From the NCBI GenBank assembly GCA_900768015.1, contig CAAGBI010000026.1, forward strand, positions 1 to 57,314: a stretch of 57,314 bases of DNA, read 5' to 3'. How positions within the stretch are numbered: the first letter of the stretch is position 1; each line of letters starts with the position of its first letter. The notes beneath the pieces were generated by a model. That model was not told the origin of the DNA, did not search any database, and was given only the letters and a program-made list of their open reading frames with translations. The translations under genes and the position numbers were made by a program. Source of the stretch: an uncultured Alistipes sp. (lineage in GTDB: Bacteria > Bacteroidota > Bacteroidia > Bacteroidales > Rikenellaceae). Of the stretch, positions 1-8,259 are shown piece after piece.

Positions 1-9
1 AATGTTGTG

Positions 10-17
10 TACTTTTG
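10..17 (+). promoter_or_regulatory. -7 box of the tRNA-Thr promoter
   Basis: The octamer TACTTTTG fits the Bacteroidetes -7 consensus TAnnTTTG and lies 32 bases before the first base of tRNA-Thr. Its TTTG partner would fall to the left of the window edge, so only half of the promoter can be checked. Confidence 0.5.
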
Positions 18-49
18 TGCACTCTTTCATAGGAGTAGGGTTTATTATT

Positions 50-121
<72 letters not shown>

Positions 122-123
122 CG

Positions 124-155
124 AAATAGGATGTCGCGAGACATCCTATTTTGGT
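124..155 (+). terminator. Rho-independent terminator after tRNA-Thr
   Basis: A perfect 12-bp stem (124-135 with 140-151) closes a GCGA tetraloop and runs into a T-rich stretch. It ends the tRNA-Thr transcript before the glycosyltransferase gene. Confidence 0.85.
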
Positions 156-216
156 TTTAAGCCATGGCGATAACCACAACACAACGACCCATTAACCACT
201 AACCTTTGTTCAAGTG

Positions 217-1377
217 ATGAAGATAGCATTCAGCCATAATACCTTCCCCTGCGGAGGTGCCGAGCGCGTGACTCTCGACATAGCTAAATATATGGTCGAC
301 AGGAACCCCGACATGAAGTTCTATGTCTTCGCGTACAAGATTATGGAGGAGCTATGCACCGAGGAGGTAAGGCGCTACATCACCATAATAGAGGTTAGCC
401 GCGAGCGACACAAGCGCTGCGAGGAGATAACACAGCACATACTCAACGAGGGCATAGGGGTGCTCATACAGGTGGTAAAGCCTCTTAGGGACATCGCCGA
501 CATACGCCAAAAGACGGGCGTAAAGGTCATCTTCGCGAACCATGGCGAGCCACTATGGGAGCAGTACACCATAGCCGAGAAGTATAGCAAGAAGCGACTG
601 CTTAAGCCACTATGGAGGCCACTGTGGCGCCACATATTCAAGAGCCTTAACATAGGTCGCAGGGTGGCAACAATGCACCTCAAGCGCGACTACCGCAATG
701 CCGACATCTACACCGTGCTCTGCGCAGAGTATAAAAATGAGGTATGCCGAGCCATAGGCGTAGCACCCGAGCTCGCGCGCGTGGTGGCCATAGAGAACTC
801 CGAGGCCATAGTTGCCGATGTGAACTACGATAAGGAGAAGATAATACTCTTCTCGGGCCGCTTGGTAAATGTATCGAAGCGTCTGGACCGTCTGCTTAGG
901 ATATGGGGCCGAGTGCAGCACAAGCTCCCCGACTACCGCCTTGTTATCATGGGCGACGGCGAGTACCGCAAGGCGATGGAGAGGCAGATAGTAGCGGAGG
1001 GCCTCGAGCGCGTAGATATGATAGGTCAGCGCACCGATGTCGACACGCTCTACCGCAAGGCATCTATCGTGGCGCTAACATCGGAGTATGAGGGGTGGGG
1101 ACTATGCCTCACCGAGGGTCAGGCACACGGTTGCATACCCATAGCCTTTGGCTGCTCGGCGGGTGTGCGCACCATACTATCACCCTCGGGCACAAACGGC
1201 TTTATCGTAGAGCCCTACGACGAGGAGGCATACGCCGAGGCCCTGCTGCACATAGCACAGATGAGCGACGCCGAGCGCCTTGCGATACGCCACAATGCCG
1301 TAGCCAAGAGCGCAAACTTCGCACCTGACATAATTCTGCAGAAGTGGGCAGACCTAATCTGCTCGTTGCTAAAATAG
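217..1377 (+). CDS. Glycosyltransferase family 4 protein
   Basis: Predicted retaining GT-B glycosyltransferase (GT4) that moves a sugar from a nucleotide sugar to a growing glycan, probably at the inner face of the membrane. The N-terminal domain opens with a glycine-rich stretch (CGGAERV) typical of the family. The C-terminal half carries the Rossmann strand LFSGRLV, the segment LVIMGDGEY and the donor-binding motif SEYEGWGLCLTEGQAHG. About 386 residues is normal for GT4. I start it at the ATG at 217; a GTG one codon earlier is in frame. The acceptor cannot be told, because no other glycan genes are adjacent. Its 3' end overlaps the convergent thioredoxin gene by 9 bases, an unusually tight tail-to-tail arrangement. 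Confidence 0.9.
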   Translation: MKIAFSHNTFPCGGAERVTLDIAKYMVDRNPDMKFYVFAYKIMEELCTEEVRRYITIIEVSRERHKRCEEITQHILNEGIGVLIQVVKPLRDIADIRQKTGVKVIFANHGEPLWEQYTIAEKYSKKRLLKPLWRPLWRHIFKSLNIGRRVATMHLKRDYRNADIYTVLCAEYKNEVCRAIGVAPELARVVAIENSEAIVADVNYDKEKIILFSGRLVNVSKRLDRLLRIWGRVQHKLPDYRLVIMGDGEYRKAMERQIVAEGLERVDMIGQRTDVDTLYRKASIVALTSEYEGWGLCLTEGQAHGCIPIAFGCSAGVRTILSPSGTNGFIVEPYDEEAYAEALLHIAQMSDAERLAIRHNAVAKSANFAPDIILQKWADLICSLLK

Positions 1378-1692
1378 TTGTGCCGAGTGGAAGCGGCGCA
1401 CGATGCCCGCAAGGCGCTCAAAGGTTATAAGCCCACACTCGCGCCACAGCACCCGCCCTCGCGAAAAGAGCATAAGCGTGGGTAGCGCCACGACATTATA
1501 TCTGCGCACAAGGTCGAAGCTCGAGCGCGTGGTTGTATCTATGCGCACCAGCGTAACAGCATCGCTCATGGTAAGGGCCACGCGGTCTAAGGCATCGTCT
1601 ATTGCGCCACACGCACCACACCATGTGGCATAGAAATCTATAAGTACAAGGCTCTCGGTAGAGATAAGGTTATCGAAGTCGGATGTTTTCAT
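1369..1692 (-). CDS. Thioredoxin-like protein with a WCGAC active site
   Basis: A 107-residue single thioredoxin fold, so a likely cytoplasmic thiol-disulfide exchange protein. The active site near residue 24 reads FYATWCGAC; classical thioredoxins have WCGPC, so the central proline is replaced by alanine, which is expected to shift the redox potential. The cis-proline strand is present (VVALPTLMLF), and the family's conserved C-terminal glycine region is recognisable. I start at the ATG at 1692 (MKTSDF). A longer frame upstream would run into the hairpin that ends the radA transcript, so it is unlikely. No signal peptide is seen. It could be a general thioredoxin or a dedicated partner for an unknown reductase. 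Confidence 0.85.
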   Translation of the reverse strand: MKTSDFDNLISTESLVLIDFYATWCGACGAIDDALDRVALTMSDAVTLVRIDTTTRSSFDLVRRYNVVALPTLMLFSRGRVLWRECGLITFERLAGIVRRFHSAQLF

Positions 1693-1705
1693 ACTACATA
1701 TATAT

Positions 1706-1744
1706 AAATAAAGGAGACTCCCCACATTTGCCGTGGAGAGTCTC
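1706..1744 (-). terminator. Terminator downstream of radA
   Basis: A 12-bp inverted repeat (1714-1725 with 1733-1744, one mismatch) has, in the minus direction, a downstream U-rich stretch. It separates radA from the thioredoxin gene. Confidence 0.7.
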
Positions 1745-1772
1745 AAATTTTATACCGTAGTGTGCCCCGGGG

Positions 1773-3131
1773 CTAAAAGAGCGCCTTGGGCAGCTGCTCG
1801 ATGCTCGCGATGTAGACAACCTCAATATCCTTGCGCTTCTTGATGCTCTTCTCGACGAAGCTCGACACCACGATGCGCTTAAAACCGAGGCGTGCTGCTT
1901 CGGCTATGCGCTGCTCGGTGCGGGGTGCGGGGCGCACCTCACCCGAGAGGCCTATCTCGCCAGCACAGCATACACCCTCCATAAGTGCGCGGTCGTAGTA
2001 CGATGACACTATCGCTGCAACAACAGCCAGGTCCATGCCCGTATCTGCTATTTTGAAGCCTCCCGCGAAGTTTAGGAAGACATCCTTCTGGAACATCTTC
2101 ATGCCCACGCGCTTCTCCAACACTGCCAAGAGCATATTCAGGCGGCGCTGGTCAAAGCCCGTAGTTGAGCGCTGGGGTGTGCCATACGCTGCACCACTAA
2201 CCAAGGCCTGCACCTCGATAAGGTAGGGGCGCATGCCGTCCACCGCAGCACCTACAGCCGTACCTGCAAGGGGCTCGTCGTAGTGCGACAGGAGTATCTC
2301 CGAGGGGTTTGCCACCTCGCGAAGGCCCTCCTCGCGCATCTCGAATACGCCTATCTCGTAGGTAGCACCAAAGCGGTTCTTTATGCCGCGCAAGATGCGG
2401 TAGGTGTGGTTGCCATCGCCCTCGAACTGCAAGACGACATCGACGATATGCTCCAAGATTTTGGGACCCGCGATAGAGCCCTCCTTGGTGATATGGCCGA
2501 TGATGAAGACCGCGATGCCGAGCGACTTTGCCACCTTGAGGAGCGTGGCGGCACACTCGCGTATCTGCGTAACGCTACCCGCCGACGACTCAACAAGGTC
2601 GGTAGATATGGTCTGTATAGAGTCGATAATGACGACATCGGGGCGTAGCTCCTCAATCTGCGCTACGATATTCTCGAGCAAGGTCTCGGTGAATACCGTG
2701 CACTCCTGATTACGGATGCCGAGGCGCGTTGCACGCATCTTTATCTGCTCGGCAGACTCCTCACCCGAGACATAGAGCGTGCGTAGGCCATTATCCGTGA
2801 GTGCCAGTTGCAGCGACAAGGTAGACTTTCCGATACCTGGCTCGCCACCCAACAGAATAAGCGACCCAGGCACCATGCCACCACCCAGCACACGGTTTAC
2901 CTCCTTGATGCCGACATCGACACGCACCGTCGTATGCTCCTCAATATCCTGCACCTTGCGGGGCTCGACATGGGGCACAGAGCTAAGGCGCGAGCTTACC
3001 GACGAGGACTCCTTAGCCACAACATGCTCCGTGATGGTGTTCCACTCGCCACACGCGGGGCACTTACCCAACCACTTGGGCGTCTCGTAGCCACACGACG
3101 AGCAGAAGTATGCACGCTTCAACTTTGCCAT
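1773..3131 (-). CDS. radA: DNA repair protein RadA (Sms)
   Basis: RadA is a RecA-like hexameric ATPase that drives branch migration during recombinational repair. The 452 residues show the standard order: an N-terminal four-cysteine zinc finger (C10, C13, C24, C27), Walker A GGEPGIGKST at 95-104, the RadA signature KNRFG at 251-255, and a C-terminal Lon-protease-like domain. Length and all key residues are canonical. It starts 4 bases after the stop of the upstream protease gene, so it is very likely co-transcribed with it. A hairpin follows its stop. Nothing unusual is seen in this gene. Confidence 0.98.
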   Translation of the reverse strand: MAKLKRAYFCSSCGYETPKWLGKCPACGEWNTITEHVVAKESSSVSSRLSSVPHVEPRKVQDIEEHTTVRVDVGIKEVNRVLGGGMVPGSLILLGGEPGIGKSTLSLQLALTDNGLRTLYVSGEESAEQIKMRATRLGIRNQECTVFTETLLENIVAQIEELRPDVVIIDSIQTISTDLVESSAGSVTQIRECAATLLKVAKSLGIAVFIIGHITKEGSIAGPKILEHIVDVVLQFEGDGNHTYRILRGIKNRFGATYEIGVFEMREEGLREVANPSEILLSHYDEPLAGTAVGAAVDGMRPYLIEVQALVSGAAYGTPQRSTTGFDQRRLNMLLAVLEKRVGMKMFQKDVFLNFAGGFKIADTGMDLAVVAAIVSSYYDRALMEGVCCAGEIGLSGEVRPAPRTEQRIAEAARLGFKRIVVSSFVEKSIKKRKDIEVVYIASIEQLPKALF

Positions 3132-3135
3132 ACGC

Positions 3136-4632
3136 CTACTTAAAGAGGTTCATAATATCGTTGCCGTTAGCGTAAATCAGAAGCAACATAAGGAGCATGA
3201 AGCCTATGGTCTGCGCCACCTCCAAGAACTTCTCATTGGGCTTGCGGCGTGTGATAATCTCGTAGAGGGCAAACAACACATGGCCACCATCCAACACGGG
3301 GATGGGCAACAAGTTCATCACGGCAAGCATTATAGAGATAAGCGCCGTGATATTCCAGAAGGCGAGCCAGTTCCATGTATCGGGGAAGACGCTGCCGATA
3401 GAGAGGAAGCCACCCACCTCCTTGTAGAGCTTCGTATCGGGGTTTACCATCATCACGAGCTGGTCCCAGTATGACTTAACCTCTCGGATGCCACTCTTAA
3501 CGCCCGCGGGGATAGACTCCCAGAATGTGTAGTCTACATGTGTGAACTCCACGGCGGGCTGCTCCTTGAGCATGATGCCAATCATGCCCTCCTCGTTGAT
3601 GGGCGTAGCAATCTCGACATATACGGGGCGCTCGGCAAGGGTAACGCTATCGATCTCGTAGCGCAATACGCGCACATTAGCCACCCTACCCTTACGCTCA
3701 GCAAGCATGGGGCTAATCACCTCGCCACTGCAAGCCGCTACATCATCCACTGCAACAATCTGGTCGCCCACGCAGTAGCCGAGTGCCTCAACAGCCTCGT
3801 TCGAGTAGCCATCCACAACATAGGGCAACTGGATGGGTGTGTACATACCCGCGAACTCGCGTGCCTCGCGCATGGCGATAAGACGCTCCATGGGGATAGT
3901 GAAGGTTACGGTATCGCGGTTACGCAATACGGTAATATCGCGGTCGGCCTCCGAGAGTAGGAGCTTCATGCCAATCTCCTCGGCATTGCCGATGGTTTCG
4001 TTGTCAATGCTTAGGATGCGGTCGCGGTCCTCGAAGCCGAGCTCCTTGGCGGGCTCACTGAAGGAGTAGCCATGTACCACATTCTCGTTGCGAAGATAGT
4101 CCTCACCCCATGCGCAGAGGATACCCGCGTAGATGACCATAGCGGCCACGAGGTTCATAAAGACACCCGCAACCATGACGATAAGGCGCTTCCATGCTGG
4201 CTTTGCGCGCAACTCATCGGGCTCGGGGGCGAGCGTGCGCTGCTCCTCTCTTATGCGCTCGATGTCTGTCTCAAGCGTAGCCACAGCATCGTTAAACTCC
4301 GCAACGGCAGCCTCGTTGCCACTGCGCTTAGCCTTGCGCAACTCCGCCTTAGCATCCTTAAGGCGCTCCTTGAGTGCGGCCTCCTCGTTGTAGAGCCTCT
4401 CGCGGCTGTCGTAGATAGAGACATAGCCACCCAAAGGCAACCAACCGATGCCGAACTCCACGCTGCCTATCTTACGCTTGTAGAGCGAGAACCAGGGGTT
4501 GAAGAAGAGGTAGAACTTATCGACACGGATACCAAACATACGCGCCGCCAAAAAGTGACCCAACTCATGGATCGTAACCAACAACGACAATGCAAGTACA
4601 AATTGCAGTGCCTGAATCAAAACTGAACTCAT
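3136..4632 (-). CDS. rseP: RIP metalloprotease, RseP-type site-2 protease
   Basis: Intramembrane zinc protease of the M50/site-2 family, which cuts transmembrane segments of anti-sigma factors or leftover signal peptides. The zinc motif HELGH is at residues 22-26 in the first membrane segment, and the third-ligand motif (PIPVLDGGH) is in the last third of the protein. Between them lie PDZ-like domains. At 498 residues it is longer than the E. coli protein (about 450); the extra length is a charged Lys/Glu/Arg-rich, probably coiled segment after the first membrane helix (about residues 80-140), common in Bacteroidetes homologues. It sits directly upstream of radA and downstream of dxr; rseP next to dxr is a widespread arrangement. 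The target here is unknown. Confidence 0.93.
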   Translation of the reverse strand: MSSVLIQALQFVLALSLLVTIHELGHFLAARMFGIRVDKFYLFFNPWFSLYKRKIGSVEFGIGWLPLGGYVSIYDSRERLYNEEAALKERLKDAKAELRKAKRSGNEAAVAEFNDAVATLETDIERIREEQRTLAPEPDELRAKPAWKRLIVMVAGVFMNLVAAMVIYAGILCAWGEDYLRNENVVHGYSFSEPAKELGFEDRDRILSIDNETIGNAEEIGMKLLLSEADRDITVLRNRDTVTFTIPMERLIAMREAREFAGMYTPIQLPYVVDGYSNEAVEALGYCVGDQIVAVDDVAACSGEVISPMLAERKGRVANVRVLRYEIDSVTLAERPVYVEIATPINEEGMIGIMLKEQPAVEFTHVDYTFWESIPAGVKSGIREVKSYWDQLVMMVNPDTKLYKEVGGFLSIGSVFPDTWNWLAFWNITALISIMLAVMNLLPIPVLDGGHVLFALYEIITRRKPNEKFLEVAQTIGFMLLMLLLIYANGNDIMNLFK

Positions 4633-4707
4633 ATCTTAATTAATTTTTATTTTTCTGTCTTTGGTCTCTTGTCTGCTACATCATCGCGAGGCTGACGCCA
4701 TAATCCG

Positions 4708-4839
4708 TCATTGCGAGAGCCATTAGGCTCGTGGCAATCTCTCGCTCTGTCATCCTGAGTGTAACGAAGGATCTCCTGGTTTGCACTACCATCCACCGCC
4801 TCAGAGGCTTTGAGATTCTTCACTTAAGTTCAGAATGAC
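4708..4839. repeat. Palindromic intergenic repeats between dxr and rseP
   Basis: Two imperfect palindromes lie in tandem in the 241-base gap. The first (about 4708-4741) has ends GTCATTGCGAG and CTCGTGGCAATC. The second (4749-4839) starts GTCATCCTGAGTGTAACG and ends in its inverse, TTCAGAATGAC. The second belongs to the same family as the repeats at 6932, 12189 and 19281. Both could fold into hairpins in the transcript. Confidence 0.75.
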
Positions 4840-4853
4840 ATTCAAAATATCAT

Positions 4854-4876
4854 TGCTAATTACTAATTCCTAATTA
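4854..4876. repeat. AATTAG-type tandem repeat at the dxr stop codon
   Basis: Three degenerate copies of CTAATTN (read on the plus strand) end inside the stop codon of dxr (TAA at 4874-4876, minus). The same short repeat touches the stop codons at 12332 and 29088. Confidence 0.6.
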
Positions 4877-6025
4877 TAGTTTTAGGTAGCGCTCGGCCAA
4901 CATTCGCGACTCGTGGTTCGAGGCGGTGTAGTCCTCCAGCGTGGGCTTAGCAACAAAGGTGGCGTTGTCCAAGGCGTAGCGTATAGCACCCACGATGTCG
5001 AGGTAGCCACACTTACCCTTGAGGAATGCCGCCACGGCGACCTCGTTAGAGCCATTCATTGTGCAGGCTGCCGTGCCACCACGCTCCAAACACTCATAGG
5101 CTATATCCAACGCGGGGTACTTCACCCTATCGGGTGCTGCGAAGGTCAATGTTGGGTAGTCCAATATCGAGAACTGCTCCATGGGCTCGCGCGCACGGTC
5201 GGGGTATAGGAGTGCGTAGCTAATCGGCGTGTGCATATCTGCCGAGCCGAGCTGTGCCTTTACCGAACCGTCGGTAAACTCCACCATAGAGTGTACGATA
5301 CTCTGCGGGTGGATGACGACCTTGATTTTCGAGGGCTCTATGTCGAACAACCAGCGCGCCTCAATAACCTCAAAGCCCTTATTCACAAGCGTAGCCGAGT
5401 CGATGGTAATCTTTGCGCCCATGCTCCACTGCGGATGCTGCAACGCACGCTCTGCCGTTACGCCCTTAAGCTCATCAATCGACAGGTCACGCAAGGCACC
5501 ACCGCTGCAAGTGATGATGAGGTTGCGCACACTCTCGCGTCGCTCACCCTCCAAGCACTGCATGATTGCCGAGTGCTCCGAGTCGATGGGCATGATGCTC
5601 ACACCACGCGCTTTAGCATGTGACATAACAACATCGCCCCCCACAACCAAGGTCTCCTTATTGGCCAAGGCTATGCGCTTACCCGCCTTGATAGCGGCAT
5701 ATGTGGGGTGCAGACCCGAGTAGCCAACCAAGGCGTTGACAACGGTGTCGCACCTACTATCGCGCGCCACATCTACAATAGCATCGCCACCCGCCATAAC
5801 CTCAACTGCGGTATCGGCAAGGGACTCCTTAAGCGCGGCATAGTGACGCTCATCGCCAATAACTACCCTCTCGACGCCAAACTCTCGCGCCTGGGCAGCC
5901 AGCTCCTGCCAGCGGCTATGTGCCACGAGGCTGGTGACGCTAAAGCGCTCGGGGTTGCGGCGCACGATGTCGAGCGTCTGCACGCCGATAGAGCCTGTTG
6001 AACCTAATATGCTTAGTCTCTCCAT
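4874..6025 (-). CDS. dxr: 1-deoxy-D-xylulose-5-phosphate reductoisomerase
   Basis: Second enzyme of the non-mevalonate (MEP) isoprenoid pathway: it converts 1-deoxyxylulose 5-phosphate to 2-C-methylerythritol 4-phosphate using NADPH and a divalent metal. The 383 residues begin with the nucleotide-binding loop LGSTGSIG (7-14). The metal- and substrate-binding region containing PIDSEHSA is present, as are the conserved GALRD and NKGFEVIEA stretches. Length is canonical. It is preceded by the LytM-like gene (24-base gap) and followed by repeats and the rseP-type gene, so the three may form one long transcript. Confidence 0.98.
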   Translation of the reverse strand: MERLSILGSTGSIGVQTLDIVRRNPERFSVTSLVAHSRWQELAAQAREFGVERVVIGDERHYAALKESLADTAVEVMAGGDAIVDVARDSRCDTVVNALVGYSGLHPTYAAIKAGKRIALANKETLVVGGDVVMSHAKARGVSIMPIDSEHSAIMQCLEGERRESVRNLIITCSGGALRDLSIDELKGVTAERALQHPQWSMGAKITIDSATLVNKGFEVIEARWLFDIEPSKIKVVIHPQSIVHSMVEFTDGSVKAQLGSADMHTPISYALLYPDRAREPMEQFSILDYPTLTFAAPDRVKYPALDIAYECLERGGTAACTMNGSNEVAVAAFLKGKCGYLDIVGAIRYALDNATFVAKPTLEDYTASNHESRMLAERYLKL

Positions 6026-6049
6026 GTTGAGCCTTAAGTAAGTTACGCT

Positions 6050-6904
6050 TTAGAATAAAATATATCGCTCGGGGTCTACGGCTGTGCCATCGCGCCATAG
6101 CTCAAAGGCGAGCTCCACCTCCTGCGTAGCCTCATCCTCGGCACCACGCAGGCGGCCGATGACCGTGCCCGCATTCACGCGCTGACCCTTACGCACCAAG
6201 ACCTCGCCCAACTGCTTATATACCGAGACATAGCCCTCGCCATGCTGCAGCATTATGGTGGACTTACCCTCGGCGCTGGGCTGCACGCTTACCACCGTGC
6301 CATTCTCAACCGCCATAACAGAGTCATCGCCCGAGAGGCTCACGATAGCCATATCGTAGCTCGACTCTGGGGCATCGAACGAGCGCACAACGCTACCACG
6401 CATGGGAGCATTGAACATCGCAGCCTCGGTGCGCAATGGCTTGGTATTTGAAAGTGAATATTCGCCATCGGTGCTCTCCAACGCACGACGCAGGAGCGAG
6501 TCGGCGCGCGTGGGCATGACCGTTGACTTGTCGTAGCGAATGGTGTCGGTCATAACCGTAGAGTGCAGCGTGGGGGTACTACCCATTAGAATGGTTGTCA
6601 CCACCTCGTTATACTTCAGCGAGTCGGCCATAGTGCGCTCCATGGCATCTATACGCATTATGTTCGCGGTAAGTTCATCGGTCATGCGCTCCGACTTTGT
6701 GCGGTAGCCAGGAAATATATCGAGCACAGAGGTGTAGGCCATGAGCACCATGAGCACTGCGACGATAACGGCAAATGCCGCAACGACAACTGCTCCGAGG
6801 GCGAGAGGCGAGATATTAATCTTCCAGTCGAGCTCCTGAGCATCGCGGTCACGCATGGCTATCTGTCGTTTGGTAGTCAGGTAGTTCCAAAATCCTTTAT
6901 TCAT
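6050..6904 (-). CDS. Membrane-anchored LytM/M23-like protein, probably non-catalytic
   Basis: The 284 residues comprise a short cytoplasmic tail, one membrane helix (about 34-56), a helical periplasmic linker and a C-terminal LytM (M23) fold (about 165-284). The fold is recognised from QHGEGYVSVYKQL and ELAFELWRDGTAVDPERYI. Active M23 peptidases carry HxGxD, a histidine in the YxHL strand and HxH/HxE ligands; here the matching positions read SYDMAI, YKQL and LAFEL, so the zinc ligands are missing. By analogy with EnvC and NlpD, such proteins activate cell-wall amidases rather than cut peptidoglycan themselves; that role here is an inference. It heads the minus-strand run with dxr. A CAAAGATA box (7076-7083, the reverse of TATCTTTG) may be its promoter, without a clear -33 element. 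Confidence 0.85.
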   Translation of the reverse strand: MNKGFWNYLTTKRQIAMRDRDAQELDWKINISPLALGAVVVAAFAVIVAVLMVLMAYTSVLDIFPGYRTKSERMTDELTANIMRIDAMERTMADSLKYNEVVTTILMGSTPTLHSTVMTDTIRYDKSTVMPTRADSLLRRALESTDGEYSLSNTKPLRTEAAMFNAPMRGSVVRSFDAPESSYDMAIVSLSGDDSVMAVENGTVVSVQPSAEGKSTIMLQHGEGYVSVYKQLGEVLVRKGQRVNAGTVIGRLRGAEDEATQEVELAFELWRDGTAVDPERYILF

Positions 6905-6931
6905 AGGTTCTAAATTTTACTTATTCTATAT

Positions 6932-7030
6932 GTCATGCCTCGCAACGCGGAGCATCTCCTCGAAGCCGACCAGCGACAGCGTTGATAGCGCGATGCAAGC
7001 TAGGAGATTCTTCACTTTGTTCAGAATGAC
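6932..7030. repeat. Palindromic GTCAT...ATGAC repeat
   Basis: An imperfect palindrome starting GTCATGCCTCGCAACGCGG and ending TTCACTTTGTTCAGAATGAC. It belongs to the same family as 4749-4839, 12189-12287 and 19281-19377. This copy lies in the 5' region of the LytM-like gene, upstream of the divergent nucleotidyltransferase promoter. Confidence 0.7.
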
Positions 7031-7101
7031 AGCGCATAGCATCAACACATCGTCGCGCGCACGCACATAATTGTGCAAAGATAACGAAAATCGCGAGATA
7101 C

Positions 7102-7132
7102 TTTGTATGTTACTATATTTTTTTTACCTTTG
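7102..7132 (+). promoter_or_regulatory. Promoter of the nucleotidyltransferase gene
   Basis: TTTG (7102-7105), a 19-base spacer and TACCTTTG (7125-7132) match the Bacteroidetes housekeeping promoter exactly, 34 bases before the start codon. Confidence 0.85.
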
Positions 7133-7166
7133 TGCTACTAAAAGACTATAAAAACATTTCTATATT

Positions 7167-8078
7167 ATGGTAAAACCTACACTTTTGGTATTGGCAGCGG
7201 GCACGGGTTCGCGCTATGGTTCGCTCAAGCAGATGGATGGCGTAGGCCCTAACGGCGAGGCTATTATCGACTACTCCGTATATGACGCTATTCGCGCAGG
7301 CTTCGGCAAGGTGGTATTCGTAATCCGCCACTCCTTTGAGGCAGATTTTAAGGAGGTGTTCAACGCCGAGCGCTTCGGTCACAAGATAGAGGTGGAGTAT
7401 GTATTCCAGGAGCTCGACTACCTCCCCGAGGGCTTCACACTCCCCGAGGGTCGCGTTAAGCCTTGGGGCACAAACCACGCAGTGATGATGGCAGCAAAGG
7501 CCATCAACGAGCCATTCGCCGTAATCAATGCCGACGACTTCTATGGCCGCACAGCATACGCAACCATTGGCGACTACCTTAAGGGCTTGGAGGGTAGCGA
7601 GGGCCGCTACTGCATGGTGGGCTATCAGGTGTCGAAGACCCTCTCGGAGAATGGCACCGTGTCGCGCGGTGTATGTACCGTGGACGAGGAGGGCAACCTC
7701 CGTGGCATGGTCGAGCGCACACAGATTGAGCGCGTGGATGGCACAATCGTATTCCACGATGGCGGTGCCGACGAGCCACTTGCGGAGGACACACCCGTGT
7801 CGATGAACCTCTTCGGCTTCACACCCGACTACTTCCGCCACTCGGAGGCCTACTTCAAGGAGTTCCTCCCCGCGAACATCGACAACCTCAAGGCAGAGTT
7901 CTTCATCCCTCTCATGGTCAACAAGGTAATCAACGAGGGCACAGCATCGATGCGCGTGCTTAAGACCACATCTGACTGGTTTGGCGTGACTTACAAGGAG
8001 GATAAGCCTATGCTTATGGCAAAGATTGAGGAGCTTATTGCGGCGGGAGAGGACCCACGCAACCTCTGGGGCAAGTAA
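7167..8078 (+). CDS. Sugar-phosphate nucleotidyltransferase family protein
   Basis: A single-domain NTP-transferase (GT-A-like Rossmann) protein of 303 residues. The N-terminal loop LAAGTGSRYGSLKQ (8-21) binds the nucleotide phosphates, with Lys20 in the usual place, and NADDFYG is the metal-binding aspartate motif. The family joins a sugar or alcohol phosphate to a nucleotide, but this branch, common in Bacteroidetes, has no proven substrate that I can name. It stands alone, with its own consensus promoter and a bidirectional terminator downstream. A 315-residue open frame covers it on the opposite strand; I regard that as a shadow of its codon bias. Confidence 0.85.
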   Translation: MVKPTLLVLAAGTGSRYGSLKQMDGVGPNGEAIIDYSVYDAIRAGFGKVVFVIRHSFEADFKEVFNAERFGHKIEVEYVFQELDYLPEGFTLPEGRVKPWGTNHAVMMAAKAINEPFAVINADDFYGRTAYATIGDYLKGLEGSEGRYCMVGYQVSKTLSENGTVSRGVCTVDEEGNLRGMVERTQIERVDGTIVFHDGGADEPLAEDTPVSMNLFGFTPDYFRHSEAYFKEFLPANIDNLKAEFFIPLMVNKVINEGTASMRVLKTTSDWFGVTYKEDKPMLMAKIEELIAAGEDPRNLWGK

Positions 8079-8199
8079 GAAGTCGTCTAACAAGGTTATT
8101 TTGGCGTTGCACTCATTCTCGAAATCCTCATTTACGCTTAAGTAAACTGCGGTTTCTCGAATTTCGCGCGCCTAAAACTAACCCTTATTATACAACTTC
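8079..8199. repeat. 121-bp palindromic repeat directly after a stop codon
   Basis: Starting on the base after the nucleotidyltransferase TAA, the outer arms (GAAGTCGTCTAACAAGG and its inverse CCCTTATTATACAACTTC) and inner arms (CTCGAAATCCTCATTTAC and GTAAACTGCGGTTTCTCGA) form one long imperfect hairpin. I remember closely similar sequences from other Bacteroidales genomes, so it is probably a dispersed repeat family; this is memory, not a search. Confidence 0.7.
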
Positions 8200-8210
8200 T
8201 TTATATACAA

Positions 8211-8248
8211 AGAAGGCTGACATTTATCGTGTCAGCCTTCTCTTTTTT
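8211..8248. terminator. Bidirectional terminator between the nucleotidyltransferase and htpG
   Basis: A perfect 12-bp stem (8211-8222 with 8230-8241) with a 7-base loop is followed on the plus strand by CTTTTTT. In the minus direction it lies just after the htpG stop and is followed by a weaker T-rich stretch, so it can serve both convergent genes. Confidence 0.85.
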
Positions 8249-8259
8249 CATAGCAACAC

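Noticed and set aside
7146..8093. A 315-residue open frame on the minus strand, exactly opposite the nucleotidyltransferase gene
   Set aside because: No family resemblance, Leu/His/Cys-rich composition typical of antisense frames in this codon usage, and the plus-strand gene has a consensus promoter and clear motifs.
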